Counted from the stretch's first letter, positions 6,684-12,557 are shown. The stretch is DNA of 12,580 nucleotides from Candidatus Woesearchaeota archaeon (GCA_016185915.1 JACPMP010000153.1:1-12580); one strand, 5' to 3'. The notes: generated by a model from the sequence alone, not told the origin. A program made the numbers and translations.

Positions 6684-7220
6684 ATGACAACAATTTATGG
6701 TGTGGATGCGCAGGAATTAATAAAAAAAACGAGTGAAGAGCTAAAAAAAGTTCCTGAAATAAAGCCCCCTATCTGGGCTCCTTTTGTAAAGACAGGGATG
6801 CACAAGGAAAGGCCTCCTGTCAGTGATGGGTGGTGGTACATAAGAACCGCTTCTGTTTTAAGAACAATTTATCGTCTTGGTCCAATCGGAGTTTCTAAAT
6901 TGAGGGCCAAATATGGGGGAAGAAAAAACAGAGGCGTAAAAAAAGAACACTTCTACAAGGGCTCAGGCAATATTCTAAGAAAATCATTGCAGCAGCTTGA
7001 AAAGGCAGGATTTGTCAAATTTGCAGAAAAAGGCGTGCATAAAGGAAGAATAATCACACCAAAAGGAAAGTCATTTTTGGATAAAATAGCTACGCAAATT
7101 TATGGCGCAAAACCTAAACGAGATGTTAAAGTTGAGGAAAAGATTGAAACTAAAAAAGAGATAGTAGAAGTCAAGCAAGAACAAAAGGCAATCAAAAAAA
7201 CAGAGGAAAGTAAAAAATAG
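6684..7220 (+). CDS. rps19e: 30S ribosomal protein S19e with charged C-terminal tail
   Basis: S19e is a small-subunit ribosomal protein shared by archaea and eukaryotes, involved in 40S/30S head maturation. The 178-residue product has the family core at about residues 1-145: the N-terminal VDAQELIKK, PPIWAPFVKTG, DGWWYIRTASVLR, GPIGVSKLRAKYGG, HFYKGSGNILRKSLQQLEKAG and GRIITPKGKSFLD. The last 30 residues are a Lys/Glu-rich tail (about 149-178) not seen in the core family. The ATG follows an AT-only leader with no Shine-Dalgarno and lies downstream of the hairpin array. It opens the S19e-PDCD5-L39e-L31e group, an arrangement common in archaea. Confidence 0.95.
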   Translation: MTTIYGVDAQELIKKTSEELKKVPEIKPPIWAPFVKTGMHKERPPVSDGWWYIRTASVLRTIYRLGPIGVSKLRAKYGGRKNRGVKKEHFYKGSGNILRKSLQQLEKAGFVKFAEKGVHKGRIITPKGKSFLDKIATQIYGAKPKRDVKVEEKIETKKEIVEVKQEQKAIKKTEESKK

Positions 7221-7269
7221 TTACTTAGATCTTTTGTTGATTGAAAAATTTAAAAAATAAATAAAGCAA

Positions 7270-7605
7270 ATGCCCACTCTGGAAGAAATCAAAAAAAGGA
7301 AACTAGGGGAATTGATGCGATTGCAGCAGGAAAAATTAGAAGAACAATCCCAAGAGCAAGCTCAAATACAGCAGCAGATTGAGCAGATTGAAAATGCTGT
7401 AAAGCAATTCCTAACGAAAGAGGCATTGATAAGGTATGGAAATTTGAAAACAGCTCATCATGAAAAAGCATTGCAGTTGCTTGTAATCCTATTTCAAGCA
7501 ATGCAAAAAGGGCAAATTCAAGGCAAAATTGATGATTCAACCTTGAAAAAAATTTTAGGGCAGTTAACGCCTAAGAAAAAAGAGATTAAAATTAAGAGGA
7601 TTTAA
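7270..7605 (+). CDS. PDCD5-family DNA-binding protein
   Basis: The 111-residue product is a full-length member of the archaeal/eukaryotic PDCD5 (TFAR19) family. The N-terminal helix is rich in Glu, Gln and Lys (MPTLEEIKKRKLGELMRLQQ, then Gln/Glu repeats to about residue 45). The compact helical core has FLTKEALIRYGNLKTAHHEKA-Q and the end has IDDSTLKKILGQLTPKKKE-KIKR. Archaeal members bind DNA weakly; their exact role is not settled. The gene lies 49 bases after S19e and before L39e, the conserved archaeal order, so co-expression with ribosomal proteins is expected. The ATG follows an A-rich leader without a clear Shine-Dalgarno. Confidence 0.93.
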   Translation: MPTLEEIKKRKLGELMRLQQEKLEEQSQEQAQIQQQIEQIENAVKQFLTKEALIRYGNLKTAHHEKALQLLVILFQAMQKGQIQGKIDDSTLKKILGQLTPKKKEIKIKRI

Positions 7606-7796
7606 AACAACTGTTCCGTCAGTTGAGTGCGGGAAACTTTTTCGCAAAAAGTTTCATCAAAAAGGTACCATCTTCGATGGCACGAAAAATAAATAGGCGA
7701 AGCCGAGCGATATGGCAAGAAAGTGAGGCTGAGCACAAAATAATGTTGCGAAGCAACAGATTAAATATTAAAAATCAAAAACTTACAAAATTCAAA
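7606..7796 (+). other. 191-base non-coding hairpin array between PDCD5 and L39e
   Basis: Five perfect small hairpins follow each other: CAACTG/CAGTTG (7608-7625); GAAACTTTTT-CGC-AAAAAGTTTC (7633-7655), a 10-bp stem; CCATC-TTC-GATGG (7668-7680); AGCC/GGCT (7701-7730); and GTTGC-GAA-GCAAC (7745-7757). The last two belong to the element shared with the S19e leader. The frame happens to be open and continuous with L39e, but the sequence encodes nothing like an L39e extension. The 10-bp hairpin could end or process the PDCD5 transcript. Confidence 0.55.
7692..7765 (+). ncRNA. conserved structured leader element, copy 2 (before L39e)
   Basis: This is the second copy of the 74-base element at 6562-6635. 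The first stem changes from GGC/GCC to AGC/GCT, so a G-C pair becomes A-U. The second hairpin gains one base on each side (GTTGC/GCAAC against GTGC/GCAC) around the same GAA loop. Such paired changes are what a conserved RNA structure would show. It ends 31 bases before the L39e ATG. Confidence 0.45.
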
Positions 7797-7970
7797 ATGG
7801 CACGTTACAAGCATCCAAGCAGAAAGAAAAGATTGGCAAAATTCAGAAAGCAAACAAGATGGGCGCCGTTTTGGACGGTGCCGAAAATATACGGCAAAAC
7901 TAGGAAAATCCATCCAGGAAGACATACAAAATTAAAGAGAAGCTGGAGAAGGACAAAGACAAAAGCGTAA
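7797..7970 (+). CDS. rpl39e: 50S ribosomal protein L39e
   Basis: L39e is a very small basic large-subunit protein that lines the peptide exit tunnel in archaea and eukaryotes. The 57-residue product has the family pattern: basic N-terminal KKRLAKFRKQTRWAPFW, then P-IY-KT and the C-terminal R-HTKLKRSWRRTKTKA, where RRTK is the hallmark ending. It is a few residues longer than the typical 50-51. The frame is open for 58 codons further upstream, but that part covers the hairpin array and does not resemble L39e, so ATG 7797 is chosen. No Shine-Dalgarno. The next gene, L31e, starts 40 bases downstream. Confidence 0.93.
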   Translation: MARYKHPSRKKRLAKFRKQTRWAPFWTVPKIYGKTRKIHPGRHTKLKRSWRRTKTKA

Positions 7971-8010
7971 TAAAATTTTGAACAATTTTAAAACAAAAAA
8001 TAAATTTTAA

Positions 8011-8550
8011 ATGGCAAAAAAAGAAGAAGCTCCAAAACCAGTACTGGAAAGGGTTTACACAATTCCGCTTAGAAGAGAAACTCTAAAAGTGCCTCCATTT
8101 AAGAAAGCGAATAAAGCAGTTAAAGCAGTCCAAGAATTTATCTCAAAGCACATGAAATCCGATAATGTGGTTATTGGCAAATATCTAAACTTAAAAGTAT
8201 GGAATCATGGAGCGAAAAATCCGCCTCATAAGGTAAAGGTTAATGCTATTAAAGACGACAAAGGCAAGGTTTTTGTTGAATTGGTTGGCGCTCCAAAAGA
8301 AAAACTTGAAGCAGTAGAAAAGAAAAAACCAATAAAAAAAGAAGCAACAGAAACAAAAGAGCCAGAAAAACCAGAAGAAAAGATTGAAGAGAAGATAGAG
8401 GAAGTAAAAGAAGAAAAAGCAGAGGAAGCTAAGAAGATAGAGCAAGAAGAAATAAAGGAATTGAAGAAAGAGCATCCAAAAATGCATCCTAAAGCACCTC
8501 CAAAACTAAAATTGCAGGAAGCAAGGCCGACAGCACCGAGAAGTGTTTAA
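8011..8550 (+). CDS. rpl31e: 50S ribosomal protein L31e with long charged C-terminal extension
   Basis: L31e is a large-subunit protein near the exit tunnel in archaea and eukaryotes. The family core covers about residues 11-92: RVYTIPLRRETLKVPPFKKA, KAVKAVQEFISKHMKSDNVV, IGKYLNLKVWNHGAKNPPHK and a final VFVELVG strand. The remaining 85 or so residues form a Lys/Glu/Pro-rich low-complexity tail (EEKIEEKIEEVKEEKAEEAK and similar, then KMHPKAPPKLK), about as long as the core itself. Most L31e proteins end soon after the core. The tail is likely flexible, partly coiled-coil-like and surface exposed. The ATG follows an AT-only leader. The gene ends the ribosomal group and converges with the minus-strand gene that follows. 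Confidence 0.93.
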   Translation: MAKKEEAPKPVLERVYTIPLRRETLKVPPFKKANKAVKAVQEFISKHMKSDNVVIGKYLNLKVWNHGAKNPPHKVKVNAIKDDKGKVFVELVGAPKEKLEAVEKKKPIKKEATETKEPEKPEEKIEEKIEEVKEEKAEEAKKIEQEEIKELKKEHPKMHPKAPPKLKLQEARPTAPRSV

Positions 8551-8566
8551 GAAATCATTAGGAATT

Positions 8567-8881
8567 TTATTTTTCTAATTTTAGTTCCCAATTATCGTCT
8601 AATTGCCAATTTCCTTTTTGTATTATAGTCTTACCATCTCTTGCAGTTTTCCATTCGAGCATATAGATAGGAAAACTGTCAATGAATCCCAAAATAACCA
8701 AAATTATCCCTAAGGCAAATATGTAATTAGCAAATTTTGCCCAGATTCCAATTAATTTAAGGAATAAACTGCCGAAGAATAATGCCAAGAGGATAACAAA
8801 ATATAAAATAAGAACATTCCTGTTTTTCATTCTTATTATATAATACTTTTTATCTTCAATTTGTGTAAAAAGGAATCCCAT
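8567..8881 (-). CDS. small two-segment membrane protein, unknown function
   Basis: The 104-residue protein has two hydrophobic segments, at about residues 22-41 (NVLILYFVILLALFFGSLF) and 49-67 (KFANYIFALGIILVILGFID), and a polar C-terminal tail with several Trp residues (MLEWKTARDGKTIIQKGNWQ and on). I recognise no family. A TATA-like box on the minus strand at 8912-8921 places transcription start close to 8890, which favours the start at 8881 as an almost leaderless gene. A later ATG at 8830 would remove 17 residues and still keep both segments. The gene is divergent from cbf5 and convergent with L31e. Confidence 0.6.
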   Translation of the reverse strand: MGFLFTQIEDKKYYIIRMKNRNVLILYFVILLALFFGSLFLKLIGIWAKFANYIFALGIILVILGFIDSFPIYMLEWKTARDGKTIIQKGNWQLDDNWELKLEK

Positions 8882-8956
8882 TTAGAATCACTAATGAAAA
8901 TTTGATGGGCAGGTATATAAATCTTTTTAAAAACCAGTAATAGAACAACAAATACC

Positions 8957-8966
8957 TTTATTAAAA
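8957..8966 (+). promoter_or_regulatory. candidate TATA box for cbf5
   Basis: TTTATTAAAA lies about 21-30 bases before the cbf5 ATG at 8987, the spacing expected for a leaderless archaeal transcript. The divergent membrane-protein promoter is 36 bases to the left. Confidence 0.35.
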
Positions 8967-8986
8967 CCTATATTTTTCCTTTTATT

Positions 8987-9982
8987 ATGCAAAACTTATT
9001 ACCATTTGAAAAAATAGGCAGAGAAATCTTAGTGAGAAAAGAAGCACAAACAGACGAAAAATATGGCTGTAAACCGGAAGATAGAAAAACAGAAGAGATA
9101 ATAAATTATGGCATTGTAAATATTGACAAGCCAAAAGGTCCTACAAGCCATCAAGTATCTGACTTTGTGCAAAAAATCCTTGGAATAACTAAAGCTGGCC
9201 ACTCTGGGACTCTAGAGTAAAATCAGGGAAATCCCGCAGTTACCGGAGTTCTTCCAATTGCATTAGGCAGGGCTACAAGAATTGTTCAAACATTGCTAAC
9301 AGCAGGAAAAGAATATGTTGCAATAATGCATCTGCACAAAGATGTTGAAGAAGAAAAGTTAAGAGAAACAATAAAAAATTATTTTATTGGGAAAATACAG
9401 CAAATTCCTCCACTAAAAAGCTCTGTCAAAAGGCAGTTGCGTACAAGAACAATATATTATTTAGATATTCTGGAAATTGAAGACAAAGATGTTTTATTCA
9501 AAGTTGGATGCGAAGCTGGAACTTACATAAGAAAATTGTGTTTCGATATTGGCAAAAAACTCGAAGTTGGAGCCCACATGGCAGAGCTTAGAAGAACAAA
9601 AGCAGGTCCTTTTGACGAGGCAACTTTATTTACATTGCAAGAATTAACTGATGCATACTATTTTTGGAAGCAGGAGAATAATGAGAAATTTTTGAAAAAA
9701 GTTATCCAACCAGTTGAGAATGGGGTTAAGCACTTGCCAAAAGTCTGGGTTTTTGACACTACAATTGAAAGCATTTGCCATGGTGTTGATTTGAAAGTGC
9801 CTGGGATAAGCAAGTTAAACGACAAAATAAATAAGGAAGATGCAGTTGCAATCATGTCATTGAAGGACGAGCTTGTTGCTTTGGGCACTGCAAAAATGAA
9901 CTCGAATGAGATGATGGCTGAAAAGGGAATTGCTGTTCAGACAGAAAAGGTGTTTATGCAGCCTGGAGTTTACAGGATTTAA
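8987..9982 (+). CDS. cbf5: tRNA/rRNA pseudouridine synthase Cbf5 (TruB/dyskerin family), interrupted by a 15-base intron
   Basis: Cbf5 is the catalytic subunit of archaeal H/ACA ribonucleoproteins; it converts uridine to pseudouridine in rRNA and can modify tRNA U55. Exon 1 (8987-9215) has the dyskerin-like N terminus, GIVNIDKPKGPTSHQVS (42-58) and AGHSGTL. Exon 2 (9231-9982) continues PAVTGVLPIALGRA, IPPLKSSVKRQLRTRTIYY, EAGTYIRKLCFDIG and a C-terminal PUA domain (about 245-326). As read, the frame stops at TAA 9218-9220 inside the catalytic motif. Removing 9216-9230 restores GTLDPAVTG with catalytic Asp77, and the joined protein is 326 residues, normal for the family. Everything on both sides is intact, which argues against a pseudogene. 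A leaderless start at 8987 is likely. Confidence 0.93.
9216..9230 (+). other. 15-nt archaeal BHB intron in cbf5 pre-mRNA
   Basis: The flanks and intron fold as a canonical bulge-helix-bulge. The outer helix is GGGA (9206-9209) with UCCC (9232-9235). The 4-bp central helix is CUCU (9210-9213) with AGGG (9225-9228), including one U-G pair. The 3-nt bulges are AGA (9214-9216) and AAA (9229-9231). The inner loop is GUAAAAUC (9217-9224). Cutting each bulge between its second and third base joins ...CTAG to ATCCC, giving Leu-Asp-Pro-Ala. The intron contains the in-frame TAA. BHB introns cut by the tRNA splicing endonuclease are known in cbf5 of other archaea. Splicing itself is inferred. Confidence 0.88.
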
Positions 9983-10015
9983 AAATAATTGATTTCTGAT
10001 TATGACATAAATTTT

Positions 10016-10360
10016 TTATTCGATATTTACTCTTGCTACTAGATGTCCTCCTTTACTTTTAATCCTCCCCACATATTCATCGAGAGGTTCACTGGGCATG
10101 ATTAGTGTACATTCTCCTTGTTTCTCAATCTTCCAACCAGAATCTTGTTTTTTACTTTTGGGATGGCTCACAAGAACAGGATTAGTTTTTCCGCGTTTAA
10201 AAATCCTGATAGAATCAACTCTGCTAAAAGGATCACCTTGAAATGGATTAAAGTTCTTTGCTCCTTCTATAGCTTCAGCGTAGTTTCCAGCTGTAATTTC
10301 TCCGATTGAAAGATAAGTAGTTTTTTTTGGCTTCCAATAGTATTCCGCAACATACATCAT
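10016..10360 (-). CDS. hypothetical protein, 114 residues
   Basis: A soluble protein with no membrane segment or signal peptide. It begins MMYVAEYYWKPKKTTYLSIG, has an alternating strand-helix look (EITAGNYAEAIEGAKNFNPF near residues 20-40) and ends KGGHLVARVNIE. The pattern of a short strand, a helix beginning NYAEAIEGA and later strands suggests a small alpha/beta fold, but I recognise no family. Two consecutive ATG codons (10360 and 10357) can start it. A minus-strand TATA-like GAATTATAA at 10385-10393 fits a leaderless transcript. It sits between cbf5 (convergent) and the restriction-modification module (divergent). Repeat copy C lies just upstream, so the module boundary probably falls between them. 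Confidence 0.55.
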   Translation of the reverse strand: MMYVAEYYWKPKKTTYLSIGEITAGNYAEAIEGAKNFNPFQGDPFSRVDSIRIFKRGKTNPVLVSHPKSKKQDSGWKIEKQGECTLIMPSEPLDEYVGRIKSKGGHLVARVNIE

Positions 10361-10420
10361 TTGATTAGAGTTAATAGCATGTGCTTATAATTCTTTTGTA
10401 ATGTCAAATGAAAATAATCG

Positions 10421-10443
10421 TGATGTGTAAAGTAAACGTTTGG
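10421..10443 (+). repeat. short repeat copy C, left border of the restriction-modification module
   Basis: The core TGTAAAGTAAACGT (10426-10439) is identical to the complement of copy B (2381-2394). With TTTGGTA added it matches the complement of copy D (12361-12381) at about 18 of 23 positions. It stands just upstream of the endonuclease TATA box, so a regulatory role is an alternative. Confidence 0.45.
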
Positions 10444-10454
10444 TAGAAGGTAAA

Positions 10455-10462
10455 TTTAAATA
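10455..10462 (+). promoter_or_regulatory. TATA box of the restriction endonuclease gene
   Basis: TTTAAATA is 24-31 bases before the ATG at 10486, the classic distance for a leaderless archaeal transcript. None of the TTAGATACCTAA sites found upstream of the AbrB gene occurs here. Confidence 0.5.
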
Positions 10463-10485
10463 GTTATCATTTATCTTCTTTCTAT

Positions 10486-11256
10486 ATGGTGGATTTAGTT
10501 AGTGTCGGCTCTCAAACTGCAAAAAGTGGATTTGAAAATGAGAAAGATATAATTGCTAAATTTCAGAATTGGAAGCAAGATATAGACGCTAAAAAATGGC
10601 TTAAAATTATGGGTTATAATATTTCTAAAATTAAAAAAGTAAATGGAGTTATAATATACGGAGAAAAAGCTGATATTCAAATACAAATAACTATCAAAAC
10701 AAAAGATAAAACATCAAAAGAAAATTTATCTCTTAAAAAGAGTACTGCTGACTTTAATCAGATTGATAAAAGATGGATAAAAAATTATGTTGATTTATGG
10801 AATATCCCTTCTAATATTGTAACTTTATTAAAAATGTTTACAGGCGAATTATCACCGAAAGAATTAGTAGCTGTTAAGAAAATTACTAAAGAAAAATATG
10901 AAAGTTTAAGAGATAAAAGACGTATATTTTTAGACGAAATGGATAAAGATGATAGAGATACAACATTAAATTTTTTTAAGAAGAATAAGAATTTGATTAT
11001 TTCTGATTTAATAAAAGGCAGAGGTGAATATTCTGCTGATTGGGTTTTGGTTACTCAACACAATGAAGATAGAATTTTATGGGTATTAAGAAGTATTGAA
11101 GATGTAATAAACATTTTAAGTCAAGAAGATGTTAGGATTAGTCCACAAGGTAGTCTTTACATAGGTAAAATAACAATGCAAAGAAAGGGCGGTGATGGTG
11201 GAAGACCAACTGCCAATATGTTACAATTCAAAATGAAACCTAATGACTTATTTTAA
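10486..11256 (+). CDS. type II restriction endonuclease (probable PD-(D/E)XK fold)
   Basis: A 256-residue protein, of usual size for a type II enzyme. It is convergent with a DNA methyltransferase, which is the main support. The N-terminal part has FENEKDIIAKFQNWKQDIDA and KWLKIMGYN. Then comes a strand with ADIQIQI (Asp63) and a later strand SLKKS (Lys84), fitting the D...(E/S)xK active site of many restriction enzymes. The C-terminal GSLYIGKITMQRKGGDGGRP and TANMLQFKM look like the conserved end of a restriction-enzyme family, but I cannot name the prototype or recognition site. Its last 17 bases overlap the tail of the methyltransferase gene, with stops in opposite strands. It has its own promoter, so it can be controlled separately from the methylase. 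Its codons are more AT-rich than those of the esterase. Confidence 0.8.
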   Translation: MVDLVSVGSQTAKSGFENEKDIIAKFQNWKQDIDAKKWLKIMGYNISKIKKVNGVIIYGEKADIQIQITIKTKDKTSKENLSLKKSTADFNQIDKRWIKNYVDLWNIPSNIVTLLKMFTGELSPKELVAVKKITKEKYESLRDKRRIFLDEMDKDDRDTTLNFFKKNKNLIISDLIKGRGEYSADWVLVTQHNEDRILWVLRSIEDVINILSQEDVRISPQGSLYIGKITMQRKGGDGGRPTANMLQFKMKPNDLF

Positions 11257-12079
11257 TATCTTTATTTAAATGAATTACTTTAAACTCTGCTTCTTTGTCT
11301 AACATTTTTTGATTGATTCCAACTTTCTCTTTAATTATCGGTAAAAAATCTGGATTTATGTCTATGCCAACTGAATTTCTGTTTAAATCCTTTGCAGCTT
11401 TAATTGTTGTGCCACTTCCTACAAAAGGGTCTAAAACTATATCGCCTACAAAGGTAAACATTTTTATTACTCTCTCTGGAAGTTCATAAGGATAAGCAGC
11501 AGCGTGTTTGTCATTAACGCCATTTATATCCCAAATAGCATCTCTAAATTCCCTAAATTCTTTTAAGGATATTTTAGATTTTTCTTTAATCTCTTTAGAA
11601 ATTTCTCTTTTGCCAATTTTTCTAAAAATATGTATGGGTTCAACAGCAGAAGAAATCATAAAATTTGAAGGATAAGGATAGCTTCCAAATAAAACTGCCC
11701 CTGCTCTTGATGTTGTTTTTCTCCAATAAATAGTTCCCATAAATCTTAATTCTTTATATCTATCTAATTGCTTCCAAGTTAAATATGATAAGTTGGCAGT
11801 AGTTCTCCTGTTCTCATCTGGTTCTGAATAATAAATATTGCCTATGTTTAAAGCAATTTTGCCATCAGGCAATAAAGTTCTTACAACTTCTTTCCATACT
11901 TTATCTAATTTTTCTAAATATTGTTGGAGTGTATCCTTAAACCCTGTTTGTTTTGAGTGTCCATAATCTCTGACATTCCAATAAGGTGGTGAAGTAACCA
12001 TAAGTTGAAAAGTATTTTTTGGAATTGTTTTAAGAATTTCTACACTATCCCCAAAATAAATTGTGTGTTCTGTTTTCAT
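11240..12079 (-). CDS. DNA amino-methyltransferase (beta class, probably N4-cytosine)
   Basis: This modifies host DNA to protect it from the adjacent endonuclease. The 279-residue protein has the circularly ordered motifs of the beta class: catalytic motif IV TSPPYW at residues 29-34 near the N terminus, a variable recognition region around 85-195, HAAAYPYELPERVI (192-205) and AdoMet-binding motif I DPFVGSGTT at 217-225, followed by GIDIN. The SPPY form usually marks N4-cytosine enzymes, whereas DPPY/NPPY marks N6-adenine; the base is therefore inference. The start is ATG 12079, one base after the TAA of the AbrB-like gene, so translation is coupled. An in-frame TTG at 12094 would lie inside that gene and is not needed. 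Confidence 0.9.
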   Translation of the reverse strand: MKTEHTIYFGDSVEILKTIPKNTFQLMVTSPPYWNVRDYGHSKQTGFKDTLQQYLEKLDKVWKEVVRTLLPDGKIALNIGNIYYSEPDENRRTTANLSYLTWKQLDRYKELRFMGTIYWRKTTSRAGAVLFGSYPYPSNFMISSAVEPIHIFRKIGKREISKEIKEKSKISLKEFREFRDAIWDINGVNDKHAAAYPYELPERVIKMFTFVGDIVLDPFVGSGTTIKAAKDLNRNSVGIDINPDFLPIIKEKVGINQKMLDKEAEFKVIHLNKDIKISH

Positions 12080-12080
12080 T

Positions 12081-12242
12081 TTAATCTTTTTCAATAATTA
12101 ATTTATCTCCTTTGACTTCTCCTTCTAAATTTTCGCTTGTTTTCCAACCTAATTTTTCAATTAGCTTATTAGGAATAATAATCCAAAACTTTTTATATTC
12201 TTTTCCTTTATATTCTCTACTTGTTTGGCTTAAAAGTCTCAT
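12081..12242 (-). CDS. AbrB/SpoVT-type DNA-binding regulator, 53 residues
   Basis: This small gene precedes the methyltransferase. The translation contains KKFWIIIPNKLIEKLGWKTS followed by LEGEVKGDKLIIEKD. That is the swapped-hairpin AbrB pattern: a strand with I-IP, a short helix, LGW, then two strands ending in a hydrophobic-charged run. It is about the length of minimal AbrB-like antitoxin or control proteins. Its stop is separated by one base from the methyltransferase ATG, so the two form one operon. Three TTAGATACCTAA-like sites upstream suggest that it binds its own promoter. In restriction-modification systems such a controller would tune methylase expression. The identification is by pattern only; no partner toxin is visible. 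Confidence 0.72.
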   Translation of the reverse strand: MRLLSQTSREYKGKEYKKFWIIIPNKLIEKLGWKTSENLEGEVKGDKLIIEKD

Positions 12243-12250
12243 TATGAAGG

Positions 12251-12326
12251 TTAGATACCTAACTTATATATAAACATTTCGATACCTAAAACTATATATT
12301 CTAAATTCTATAATTAGATACCTAAA
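12251..12326 (-). promoter_or_regulatory. promoter of the AbrB-methyltransferase operon with three operator-like repeats
   Basis: GATACCTAA occurs at 12254-12262, 12281-12289 and 12317-12325, all in the same orientation. Two copies have the near-palindromic full form TTAGATACCTAA; the middle one begins TTCG. A minus-strand TATA box (TTTATATATA) at about 12264-12273 lies between the first two sites. Site one would cover the transcription start and site two the upstream TFB contact. This layout fits repression or autoregulation by the AbrB-like protein. Confidence 0.6.
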
Positions 12327-12360
12327 TATTCAAATACTTATTGAGAAAATCAGTTTTTAC

Positions 12361-12381
12361 CAAATGCTAACTTAACAGCCC
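12361..12381 (-). repeat. short repeat copy D, right border of the restriction-modification module
   Basis: On the minus strand this reads GGGCTGTTAAGTTAGCATTT, followed by GG. The segment 12366-12379 is identical over 14 bases to the complement of copy A (996-1009). It faces copy C across the restriction-modification genes. Confidence 0.45.
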
Positions 12382-12394
12382 ACCTAATCGTTAA

Positions 12395-12404
12395 CTTTAA
12401 ATAT
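12395..12404 (+). promoter_or_regulatory. TATA box of the second zinc-ribbon gene
   Basis: CTTTAAATAT is 25-34 bases before the ATG at 12429, the distance of a leaderless archaeal gene. Confidence 0.45.
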
Positions 12405-12428
12405 TTCCTTATTACCTCTAACAACAAG

Positions 12429-12527
12429 ATGAAATCAAAGCTTGAATGTCCTTTGTGTGGAACTGAATTAGAGCAAGAATCAGATTATTGTCCAGAGTGT
12501 GGTGAGACATTAAAAAATAAAAATTGA
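12429..12527 (+). CDS. 32-residue zinc-ribbon protein (CPLCG ... CPECG)
   Basis: The protein has CPLCG at residues 7-11 and CPECG at 21-25, again nine residues apart, followed by a short basic tail (LKNKN). It is a minimal four-cysteine zinc ribbon very similar in build to the one at 157, although the tails differ (acidic there, basic here). It has its own TATA box and appears leaderless. A second gene starts 30 bases after its stop, so it may lead a small operon. Function unknown; possible roles are nucleic-acid or protein binding. Confidence 0.72.
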   Translation: MKSKLECPLCGTELEQESDYCPECGETLKNKN

Positions 12528-12557
12528 GCTAATTCTCTCATTTTAAGAGTGATTTAA

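Noticed and set aside
7623..7796. A 58-residue N-terminal extension of L39e
   Set aside because: The stretch is a hairpin array that happens to lack stops. L39e proteins start at the position chosen, and the first part resembles nothing in the family.
8191..8487. A 98-codon minus-strand frame rich in Phe and Leu opposite L31e
   Set aside because: It is the antisense shadow of the Lys/Glu-rich tail of L31e.
9218..9220. cbf5 as a pseudogene, sequencing error or stop-codon readthrough
   Set aside because: The rest of the gene is intact. Readthrough would replace the catalytic Asp and insert five residues. Removing exactly the BHB intron restores the family motif.
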